From NCBI GenBank assembly GCA_023376005.1, contig CM042145.1, positions 60,564,643 through 60,628,642 on the forward strand: 64,000 bases of DNA, in the 5' to 3' direction. This document shows, piece after piece, positions 54,445 to 63,763 of this stretch (position 1 is the stretch's first letter; each line of letters begins with the position of its first letter). The position numbers and the translations under genes are program-made. This DNA is from Doryteuthis pealeii. Lineage: Eukaryota; Mollusca; Cephalopoda; Myopsida; Loliginidae. The notes beneath the pieces were generated by a model. The model did no database searches. It was not told where the DNA came from and was given only the letters and a program-made list of their open reading frames with translations.

Positions 54445-54995
54445 ATATACTATGTATATATAATTACTTCCATGCAATGCATATATATATATATATATAT
54501 ATGTATCTTTATACTATGTATATATAATTACTTCCATGCAATGCATATATATATATATATTATTATGTATACTAAGTATACATTACTTCCATGCAATGCA
54601 TATGTATATACTATGTTTCCATACAATATATATGTATATACTATGTATATATAATTACTTCCATACATATATATTATTCCATACAATATAATATATAATA
54701 TACTTCCATACAATATTGTATATACTATGTATATACAATTACTTCCATACAATATATATGTATATACTATGTATAATTACTTCCATGCAATATATATGTA
54801 TATACATTATTACTTCCATGCATATATATGTATATACTATGTATTAATTACTTCCATGCATACATATGTATATACTATGTATATATTTACTTCCATGCAA
54901 TACATATGTATATACTATGTATATACAATGCATGCAATACATATGTATATACTATATATGTAATATACTATGTAATATATTACTTCCATGCAATA
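54445..54995. repeat. ~45 bp minisatellite
   Basis: Units of TATGTATATACTATGTATAT followed by AATTACTTCCATGCAATGC, about a dozen with variable length. A two-unit patch recurs at 55820-55890 and one unit at 53301-53331. The Tyr/Ile/His/Cys frames are repeat products. Confidence 0.95.
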
Positions 54996-55819
54996 TATTG
55001 TATTTGTTTGTTATGTGTGTGGTTGAGGAGTTGAAGATCCAAGTTATGGGTCCCCACAATTATATGTATAAGGACTACGGAAAATGTAGTTTCCATAGGT
55101 AACAAAAGAAAAGACATTGATAAAGGAAACAAACTTTATATACATAAATACAATTAATAGTTTCATTGTTCTTTCAGTGGTGTTGCAGTCTGATTGTGTC
55201 TGTGCATAGTTGTGTGTGACAACTGTGACATGGTGTTTATATTAGTGTGATTGCTTGTGTCAACATATTAGTAGTTTGCCTGTGATTAGAACTTGTGATT
55301 GAAAGTTGTTGTTGTTGATCGAGAGAGAGAGAGAGAGAGAAATAGGAGGCGAAAAAATAGACGGACCTGTTGAGTCGTATTTGATGTTTTCGGACGTTCC
55401 CACAGTCGAGTTAGGAGCATCCTCTCCAACTCTGTTGAGTCAGGAAGAGCGAAAGCTCCTCACTGTCTCTGTGCCTCCCTCATCTTTCAGCTAAATAGGC
55501 CTTTTTATAATTTTCTTATTGTCATTGTCTATTGTGATCATTAAGCTAAAATATTCCTCAAATATCAGGTGATTTGCAATGATGCAATATCGAATGATTT
55601 TGGTATCTGTGGAATTCTGGTGACATAAATTATCGGATGAATTTAAACCATTGTTTCTATTGTTCCTAAAATATTTCTAAACTAATATTCATTCGATTTT
55701 CTTTTGTTTACCTAATTCTAAACTCATGACGTACCATTGTAACTAGTTATTTAAGAAAACTTAATTATTTTAATTTGGTTAATTCCACATGCCGTAAAAA
55801 TATAGGGGCCAATCCCTAT
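54996..55819. other. Unassigned DNA between minisatellite patches
   Basis: (GTT)n near 55310 and (GA)n at 55320-55341. A 62-codon plus frame (55306-55494) includes the GA repeat; its second half (VPTVELGASSPTLLSQEERK) is not low complexity but matches nothing I know. Confidence 0.4.
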
Positions 55820-55890
55820 AATATATATGTATATACTATGTATATATAATTACTTCCATGCAATATATATATATGTATGTATATACTATG
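55820..55890. repeat. Minisatellite patch
   Basis: Two units of the 54.4 kb family. Confidence 0.9.
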
Positions 55891-55899
55891 TATTTCCGA

Positions 55900-55928
55900 C
55901 TGACGATGTCCGGGTAACACGGACGAAA
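55900..55928 (+). ncRNA. Hammerhead-ribozyme-like core
   Basis: CTGACGA (55900-55906), T, stem GTCCG/CGGAC with loop GGTAACA, GAAA (55925-55928). Same layout with the extra T as at 39.5 and 53.1 kb. Stem III is not a clean palindrome here. Confidence 0.4.
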
Positions 55929-56440
55929 TCATTTCAACCCTTGATTTGTTTTGAGTTATTCATTTCTTGCTCACTTATCCTGTTATCTACCTCATATATA
56001 TATATTACTACTTGAGAAGGAAGGGCGTTTTTTTTTCTGTAGACAGCTAAACTGGAATACATCAGAGTGAGCCGACCATAAAAGACTTACATTGATCAAC
56101 TCCGTGCTGTCAGTGCGACCTGACGATTGCGATGATTATATATTCTAAATCCGCCAACCTGTTACTTTGAGATCCAAAGTGTCAGGTTATTTAAAAGATT
56201 CGCTGAATATAAATTCGGAAATATTTCTAACAAATAATGTTGACCTCAGTTTCATGCTAGGTGTCTTTGGTTACAATGCATTGCTAGTCGCATGCCCAGG
56301 ACATTGTTAATTGTTCTAGTTTCTTTGATAATTTTCGGAAGTTCTTGATACCAAGTCTAAGTAACCTTTCCATTATTATATTATTAGTGTCATTGGTTTA
56401 TGATAATACATTTTGTATTAAATTCTCGATATTAATTGTA
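55929..56440. other. Unassigned DNA
   Basis: No recognised feature. Confidence 0.35.
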
Positions 56441-57054
56441 CTAGCAAATATATGCACCCTCCGGGTGCAAGTATTTAAGTTTTAATATAATGAAATATAT
56501 TAAATTAGAAAGTCTAATAAGAAGGCAGATAAAAAGATTTGAAACAGAGTGGGGGTATAATAGAAAAATAGAAATGAAACTTACTCTTCAATCACTGTCG
56601 TCTTTCATTGCTGTATTTTACTTATTTAACTATTTAGTTAAATTAGGAAATAAAGAATAAAATTACACTTATTTTTTCTTGTTAATGGATTTCATTTAAG
56701 ATTTATTGAAGAGATTTTTGCTTATATTCATTAAAATAAAACCAAACAATTAGAAATCAATAATACTAAGCACATATTTAATAAAATCACATTTTTAATA
56801 TCAATATGCAAATTAGCCTTCCCGTTCACACTGCAAACCGCTATTTTTTGTATATATAAATACAATAGCATGTTATTAGTATGTAGATATGGACAACGCT
56901 AATAAAAAGGTGAAACAATTTTATTAATAATTGAGGTTTAAATATAAATAAAATCATGAAGAATGTGATGAAAATAACTATGTTAATTGTGACTCGATTA
57001 GTAATATAGTTTCGGTTACAGACAGAAAAACATACAATCTCCATTATAATAAGA
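56441..57054 (-). mobile_element. Helitron-like H1, complete, perfect 3' hairpin
   Basis: Minus: TCTTATTATAATGGAGATTG start; hairpin GCACCCGGAGGGTGC (56454-56468; 6 bp stem, 3 base loop), then ATATATTTGCTAG end at 56441. Junctions are A/T. Close relative of 42978-43594. Confidence 0.9.
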
Positions 57055-57430
57055 TGTCAATGAAATTCTTAACCCTGGATGAAGAGTACAGACACGAATA
57101 TGTACGTGTGTTTATAGAGAATTGATTTATAGGAGGATAACTCTCAATATATTAATACTCATGTTACTCAAGAGTACTGAACACAACATCAAAGATAGAA
57201 GACAAAAGCACCACCTGACCCCTAGAGGACCATAAACCGGAAGCAAACTCAAATCTTTGAAAAAGGGCGTACGCTCCTCGAAATACCGGTTAATAAATGG
57301 TATTTAAAACATTATATTCAACATCAAGTTTCAGATATTCATTTATTGCACTCATTTCTCTTATGCTTCTAAACAACCAAAAAATTATTTCTCCATAAGT
57401 GTATATTATAGATATGTATATAAAACCAAG
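57055..57430. other. Unassigned; retroelement-like words
   Basis: 57155-57180 resembles an H2 start (ATTAATACTCATGTTAC). 57257-57300 (GGGCGTACGCTCCTCGAAAT, ACCGGTTAATAAATGG) resembles a degraded CTGA...GAAA retroelement end. Confidence 0.4.
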
Positions 57431-57674
57431 GGGGCCGGGTTAGCTCAGCCGGTAGAGCGTTCGGCTAGAAACCACAAGGTTCCTAGTTTGATACCGGTCC
57501 TCGCCAACTCAGCGTATGAGTAGCACAGGGATCTGTGCGGTAAAGTAAGGAGCTGATGGTAGGTGTGGCGCTCCACAAAAAACAATATCCTTGGTCTAGC
57601 GCTATTGAAAAGGGGATAGACGCCCTAGCTGACTGGCTAATACCGATTTTATGCTGCCCCGTCGACTTTACTTA

Positions 57675-57677
<3 letters not shown>
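57431..57677 (+). mobile_element. SINE A with (TA)n tail
   Basis: GGGCCGGGTTAGCTCAGCCG head (most complete), GTTTGATACCGGTCC, AACTCAGCGTATGAGTAGC, CTAGCGCTATTGAAAAGGGG, GTCGACTTTACTTACTTA, then TA repeats to 57722. Confidence 0.92.
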
Positions 57678-57723
<46 letters not shown>

Positions 57724-57797
57724 GCAATATACACATTTGAATAAAATAAACGTATATATATATGTACATACGCACACTTACCCGTGTATATATATAT

Positions 57798-58712
57798 GTG
57801 TCAAATCATCCAAGCCATGTCACCCAGCCTCTTCAATTTTTCAATAGCAAGATAAATATCCCAATGTGGCACTGAATGTATGACAGATTTTTTCTATTAT
57901 TATTTCACATGTATTGAACATTATTTTTACCAAAAAGATAGTTTGTTTTTTGCTCAGAAATGAAGCTACAAAATTTTGTTAAAATTTCTCTCTTCAATTT
58001 TTCTGAAATGTTGTCCAAGTGTGGACTTTCTTAAAGTTAGACAATCCCCAAAATTTGAGCTTCCAATTCCAAATTCCAATCCAAATTTGGGTGGTCGGTC
58101 ACAAAAAATGGCGACTTTTTGTAATCTATTTTTTTTCCGTAAAATGAGTTCTAGAGCTTCCCTACTTCTGAAAATTGGTTTATATAAGTATATTTGCGCA
58201 AGAAAACCAAAAACGCTATAAAAAAAAGTTTAAAAGTTAACCAGTTTTAAATTATTAATGGTTTGCAAAATATAACTGATGTTGTAGATTCGGTTCTGGG
58301 CAAAAACCAAACTATTTTTTGGTACAAATAATGTTCAGTATATGTGAAATAATAATAGAAAAGAATTTTGTCTTAGATTTAGTAGGAAAAAACAGAAATC
58401 ATCAATAAATTAAAATCGGTTGATTTTCAGATTGTTCGGATAGCATTTCTGGATTTCTCAGGCAAAAATGGTTTTATAAACTAATTTTTAGGAGCAGGGA
58501 AGCTCTAGAACCTATTTTACAGACCAAATTTTTTCGCGACTCCCCTCAAATTTTGAAAGCTAAAAATCTACATAACTCCGCCAATTATTGGAATCGGAAG
58601 CTCAAAATTTGGGTGATGTCTAATTTTAACAAAGTTCGCACCTCTACAAAATTTCAGAAAAAATGAAGGGGGTGAGTGACAATTTTACTTTTTTCTGGAT
58701 GATTTGACATGG
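57798..58712. mobile_element. Large foldback/TIR element, ~915 bp
   Basis: Termini TGTCAAATCATCCA (57799) and TGGATGATTTGACA (58696-58709). Inner arms (about 57985-58200 and 58440-58670) share TTTTTCTGAAAT, TTTGAGCTTCC, TTCTAGAGCTTCCCT and their complements with moderate divergence. Bounded by TA repeats on both sides. No transposase; an 81-codon frame inside is not recognised. Confidence 0.75.
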
Positions 58713-58751
58713 AATCGCCCATATATATATGTTTATACACACGCAAACTAC

Positions 58752-58752
58752 C

Positions 58753-58811
<59 letters not shown>

Positions 58812-58910
58812 GAGGGGGTTGAACGTGTGTATTTCAATGGTAAAGTTACATATACTATCAAATATTTACAGATACAGGTTCTCATGCATATATATATATA
58901 TATATATATA
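58752..58910. repeat. (TA)n arrays
   Basis: TA runs at 58752-58810 and 58888-58910 with ~75 bp unassigned between. Confidence 0.92.
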
Positions 58911-59673
58911 AGATTTTTGGATGTTTGTTTTTTAGAAGCATTGTTGAATAAATTATTATTTATATTTTTGCTTGAAGGCAATTATAATGCATGTATCGCA
59001 TAAAATTCGATAATTATAGAAAATAATCTTGACAAGTTAATCCCGGCAAAGGATGGCTCGCTATGCAGAACACCGTACAGACTGTTTCGACTTTATTAAG
59101 TCTCTTCAGCGATGTATACTAACGACTCCCCTCCGACAGGAATCGAAACCAGGACTTCACAGGCATAGTCAGAGACCATATCCGTTCGGCCGCCGGTACA
59201 TAGCGAACAATCCCTGCGAAATTAACCTTGTCAAATGATACTACACGCCTCTACCATAGTAGGTAAGTGGACGTTTATTGAGTAGTAAACAAACTCGGCC
59301 GTAAGCTCTTCGGCGAAGTGAATAAGATTTTTGGATGTTTGTTTTTTAGAAGCATTGTTGAATAAATTATTATTTATATTTTTGCTTGAAGGCAATTATA
59401 ATGCATGTATCGCATAAAATTCGATAATTATAGAAAATAACGGCCGAACGGATATGGTCTCTGACTATGCCTGTGAAGTCCTGGTTTCGATTCCTGTCGG
59501 AGGGGAGTCGTTAGTATACATCGCTGAAGAGACTTAATAAAGTCGAAACAGTCTGTACGGTGTTCTGCATAGCGAGCCATCCTTTGCCGGGATTAACTTG
59601 TCAAGATTATTTTCTATAATTATCGAATTTTATGCGATACATGCATTATAATTGCCTTCAAGCAAAAATATAA
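58909..59673. mobile_element. SINE F inverted pair with duplicated flank
   Basis: 118 bp direct repeat at 58909-59026 and 59323-59440 (AGATTTTTGGATGTTTG to TATAGAAAATAA). Inverted repeat 58959-59192 and 59441-59673 contains SINE F: head CGGCCGAACGGATATGG, box GGTTTCGATTCC, block CTGAAGA-GACT-TAATAA-AGTC-GAAA (plus copy at 59524-59548), tail CCATCCTTTGCCGGGATT. The 130 bp spacer (59193-59322) is unique. A (TA)n run follows at 59684-59712. Confidence 0.88.
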
Positions 59674-59712
59674 ATATATAAATATAATATATATATATAT
59701 ATATATATATAG

Positions 59713-60122
59713 TGGGTGTTAATAAAGCAAATTATTAATCACTTAAGCACATAAATTCTAATGTGAATTCTTACTAATGGAAATTTTCTTCCGACGACAT
59801 ATTTTTACTTTAATTCATTTTCACCATTTATAATTGTTAATATCCCATTAGTTTGGAACCAACCAATTCTAAAATGAAATGAGTGAAATGGAATCAAAGA
59901 TACCACATCAGACATATGCATCAATCTTTCACATTTTTTTGTTCAAAACTCTTTTCAAATAAACACAATTAAAGCTAGGTTAACGCTTTCCCAGTTGAAT
60001 TCATATCTATTTTACTTAGATTGAAGTTAACTCAAAATTTCGAACAAATTTGGAAAGACTAATAACTAATTTTCCCGAAACCACCAGAATATTTTGTCAC
60101 ATACACACGCACATGAACACAT

Positions 60123-60124
<2 letters not shown>
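59713..60124. other. Unassigned DNA
   Basis: TTTCCCGAAACCACCAGAAT at about 60073 has a relative at 62893 (TTTCCCGAAAGCGCCAAAAT), so a short repeat is likely but unbounded. Confidence 0.4.
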
Positions 60125-60210
<86 letters not shown>

Positions 60211-60348
60211 ATGAATGTGAAAAGTGTTAGCATACGAAGGTGCTCAATGCTAAAATAGCTGAGCAGTTTTAAAATCAGAGATGAAATAATTTTTGGTGTT
60301 AATTTTCCGCATATATTGCTTCCTGCATATTATGCAATCTTCAGACTT

Positions 60349-60383
<35 letters not shown>
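60125..60383. repeat. (CA)n-(TA)n and (TA)n arrays
   Basis: CA then TA at 60125-60205; TA at 60352-60383 abuts a reverse SINE B tail. Confidence 0.93.
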
Positions 60384-60384
<1 letters not shown>

Positions 60385-60805
60385 TAACCCCTCCATCAGA
60401 TCGTAAGCGGAGTTTAACATCTTTGAATTCTGAGTTTTACTTCTCCTTGTCTGGTTACTTAGCCAAGATTAAAGCGTCAATTCTGCCCTACTATTTACCT
60501 AAAGCTTGAGGTAAGGTAATTAGATGTAGCGTATACCACTAGTGAGGCGCGTGGTTTAATGCTTATAGTTGTAAGAAAAGCAAGTCGACCCGTGTTCAAA
60601 TCCTGGATGAGAATGTTTTCATTTCATATTTCACTAATACCCTTGGGAAAGGTAGGCATGAAACTACTCTTCCTCTAGCTATGGATAAATAGGAGAGTTG
60701 ACTCGGTTATTTAGCCATGGCTAGATAACCTGTTTAGGAGAAGGAAAACTCTTAATTCAAACCTGTTTAAACTCTGCTTAAGAAATTGGTCTTGTCACAT
60801 CCTGC
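60384..60805. mobile_element. Two SINE B copies, head to head
   Basis: 60384-60535 minus (ACTAACCCCTCCATCAG tail, CTGCCCTACTATTTACC). 60545-60805 plus (GAGGCGCGTGGTTTAATG, GTGTTCAAATCCTGG, tail GGTCTTGTCACATCCTGC). Confidence 0.85.
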
Positions 60806-60811
60806 TAAAAA

Positions 60812-60950
60812 ACAAAGAGCGGGAGAGAGTTAAATCAAGATTATTGTACTTTTTGCATATTGAACTATTTAGCAATAGCTCTTCAATAAACATATCAAAT
60901 GTTGTAATAATTAACTTATCAGACTGTGGTATATGCACAGATTGTGTTAG
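60812..60950 (+). mobile_element. H2 3' end
   Basis: AAATCAAGATTATTGTAC, AGCAATAGCTCTTCAATAAA, CTGTGGTATATGCACAG (hairpin with one change), ending GTTAG then T. Confidence 0.75.
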
Positions 60951-61454
60951 TGACAATAATTGTCATATTTTCTTAGTTTATCGCTTACCCTAAGTTTTCT
61001 ACTTACCTATCACCGCCCGCCCAATAATAACCTTGTGTCTTCCTTACAAGAAACCCTGTCTTTTGATTGCCGAATTTATCGTGTCAAAAGATCTGTTTAA
61101 AGTCGGCGCAAGTGTTACTCTTTGGCGGTATCCGGATGACGTTCTTTGTTCATAGGCATCTGACTCTTAATACCCTGGTCGGCCGGCCGGTCAAACTGAA
61201 AAATTCTTTTCTTCTTTCTTTGTTATGTACGCCATTCAATGAAACGGTCCAGTCGCTCTTCTTCCTTCCTTCCTTCACACATAAGAAATAAGACACGAAT
61301 CCTGATTTGCTGTTATTGTTTTACAAAGAAAACCAAGAAACTTAATCTCAACAACTCATTCAACTGTCTTTTGCAATTACGAAACCAATCGTCTTTGAGA
61401 TAAGTTATCAAATATATTATGTATTATTTAGATGTTTCGCACGGCTGTTTTCAT
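60951..61454. other. Unassigned DNA
   Basis: A 74-codon plus frame (61067-61291) has no domain I recognise. 61000-61280 is less AT-rich than its neighbours. Confidence 0.35.
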
Positions 61455-61539
61455 CTATTCGTAATAGCTCTTAAGTAAACACATCAAACGTTGTTATAAT
61501 TAAATTATCATACTGTGTTTTATCTACAGGTCCTGCTAG
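61455..61539 (+). mobile_element. H2 3' end with CTAG
   Basis: TAATAGCTCTTAAGTAAAC, CTGTGTTTTATCTACAG, GTCCTGCTAG then T. Confidence 0.75.
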
Positions 61540-62040
61540 TTATTATGTTTTTCACACTAGCGTTAGCCAGTGGTCTGTCACTGGAGTCTGGGTGATAGCA
61601 AGTCTCTTCAGGTCCCCAGAACTCTTCTATTTCAGCTGGTCTCAATAATGTTTTTGTCAGGATGATCTCGATTCTTCTTCCATCGGAAACTGTTTGAAAC
61701 GCACCAACTACAATTGATACCATCTTACACTTCTTATCTTACAGTTTTTTTTTTAAGTTCTCTGGCAAGGTCCAAGTATTTGTATATATTTCTGTTTTCA
61801 TTCATTTTCACCTTGTGATCCTCCGGGACGGCATTAATCGACTCGATAAGTTCTCTTCTTGTTAATTAATACTAGGTCTGATTTTCTTAATTATTATTAT
61901 CATTATGATTATAATTTAGAAATGTTTTATTAAAACCATTTATGTCGCTGCAAAATATAAGAATTAAATAAGAATAAACTAGATCATATTATTTATAACA
62001 AATTATTAACTTTGAGAATAGTTAATATCTAATGCTTTTA
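61540..62040. other. Unassigned; possible LINE remnant 61540-61730
   Basis: The 67-codon minus frame 61520-61723 (VVGAFQTVSDGRRIEIILTK) resembles short tails of other LINE ORFs, but I could not confirm it. Confidence 0.35.
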
Positions 62041-62325
62041 TGGAGGATCGTAGTGTAATGGTTACCGTCGTAGGAAATGGACACGGCTAGACGTGTTCAA
62101 ATCCTAGGTAAGGCTGTTTGCATTTCACATAGCACTAATACTCTTAGGAAGGGTATGCATCTATTCTCCCTCCAGTTATGGGTAAATTGCTGAGCGGACT
62201 GGGCTCTTTAACTTTCTAGCAACCAGTCTAGGAGAAAGAAAACTTTGAATTTAAACCTACTAAACTCATCTTAAGAAATTGATCTTGTGTCATATCCTAC
62301 CCGTTCGGGGTTTGATAAATAGGGT
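62041..62325 (+). mobile_element. SINE B, near full length
   Basis: GAGGATCGTAGTGTAATGG, ACGTGTTCAAATCCTAGG, CTCCAGTTATGGGTAAAT, tail CATATCCTACCCGTTCGGGG. Confidence 0.85.
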
Positions 62326-62395
62326 CTGTTTAGCTCTGTCGGTAGAGCGTCCGCCTGGTTTGATAGTCCTAGTCATTCGAATGGGGAAACCCTGT
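62326..62395 (+). mobile_element. tRNA-like SINE head fragment
   Basis: GTTTAGCTCTGTCGGTAGAG A-box and GTCATTCGAATGG B-box-like, CGTCCGCCTGG between. Head only; not a foldable functional tRNA by eye. Confidence 0.5.
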
Positions 62396-62553
62396 TAGAA
62401 TTTTGGACTATAACAATATACTAAACCTGCTCTACAAACCTATTGAGCAATTTTACATTCATTCATATTCACAAATTTATCGGTTGATTATTTTATCGAA
62501 ATCAAAGTTGCGACTCACTCGATATTTTGCTTTCTCCGTTAATTCACCCGCTC

Positions 62554-62556
<3 letters not shown>

Positions 62557-62592
<36 letters not shown>

Positions 62593-62703
62593 GCTCACAG
62601 ATAATGAACACTCTCCTAATAATAACGTATGTTGGTTTCCTACTGCCTCTTCAAGTGTGATAGTGCCAACCATACACATTGATATATATATATATATATA
62701 TAC

Positions 62704-62738
<35 letters not shown>
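62557..62738. repeat. (TA)n and (TA)n-(TG)n arrays
   Basis: 62557-62591 TA; 62683-62738 TA then TG. Confidence 0.93.
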
Positions 62739-62739
<1 letters not shown>

Positions 62740-63252
62740 AATGCTTTCCACATTGTAGTTACTTGAAACCATGTCTTTAAAAAAGGACCTAAAATAAATC
62801 TGGGCCGAGCGTTTAAACTTCGAAAATAAAAGCTGTCATATACAAGTTTCAAACGCACTCAGTGCTAAACAGAATCCTGATTAGTGTCTAATTTTCCCGA
62901 AAGCGCCAAAATGTTCTGTCACTTATATGTAATTATGATAGAGAATAACACTTTTTAAAATCTATTTCTGAAATAAATATTTCTCTTCGTCGTAATGAAT
63001 GAATAACTAATTATATACGAATGTCATAATATTTTGCGAATCAAGGAAAATAAAAGGTGAATCTCATTTACAGACTAATCACTAATCTGTCTAGCTATCA
63101 TCAAATTAAGAGGAAAACGCTATCAGATTTGGTTGTTTATATGACAAAAGCTAATAAAGCCATTACCAGTCTAAATTGGAAAGATGGGTTGTTGTTTGTG
63201 TGTGTATACAGATGCTAGCAAAGATTATCTGGTTTCGTTGAAGACGTTTTGC
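62739..63252. other. Unassigned DNA
   Basis: Contains the 62893 partner of the short repeat noted at 60073. No gene. Confidence 0.35.
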
Positions 63253-63306
63253 ACGACTCGATTCAAGGTTTTTAACTAATAAGTTAAAAACCTTGAATTG
63301 AGTCGT
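63253..63306. repeat. Hairpin, ~25 bp arms
   Basis: ACGACTCGATTCAAGGTTTT and its complement with one mismatch around TTAACTAATAAGTTAA. No T-run follows, so not a terminator. Confidence 0.92.
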
Positions 63307-63450
63307 TCAAAAATTGTTGCACTATGCTTTCCTATTTTCGGAATGGAGGGATGACGTGTCAATGTTCTCACCTCTCACTCCACACTTCGACGCATCTCAT
63401 CACTCGACATGTCAGGCAAATAATGAAAAGAACAATGTATAGAAAAAGCA

Positions 63451-63763
63451 AAGTATTCCAAGAAAGATTAATTTATTAAGATGTTTATGTCGACTTTTAA
63501 ACATTTCGGTTCATATAAAACCTTTTTCGGGGCCATAAGGTAAAAGTACTAATCACGTCATTAACCTTCAATATGAATGCTGATTAATGAACAGTTATGG
63601 GCCTTTTTCTCCCTACAACTCAAGTCAAATACATCCATCTTCTTTTGAACACCAATTTTCTTTCTCTTCTTTTATCATATTGTCCTGAAGAAGGTTTTAC
63701 ATAAACTGAAACGTTTAAATATCGACATAAACATAATAATAAATTTATCATTTTTGGAACACT
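63451..63763. mobile_element. Foldback element, ~80 bp arms
   Basis: AAGTATTCCA...GATGTTTATGTCGAC...AAAACCTTTTTCGG (63451-63527) pairs with CCTGAAGAAGGTTTTACATA...ATCGACATAAACAT...GGAACACTT (63681-63763). The right arm has CTGAAGA...CTGAAACG at its inner edge. ~150 bp unassigned loop. Confidence 0.75.

Noticed and set aside
57257..57300. Another hammerhead core near CTCGAAATACCGG
   Set aside because: The CUGANGA half is lost and only a generic stem remains.
34441..57500. tRNA genes at SINE A and D heads
   Set aside because: A and B boxes are present, but acceptor and anticodon stems do not pair and the heads are joined to repeated SINE bodies.
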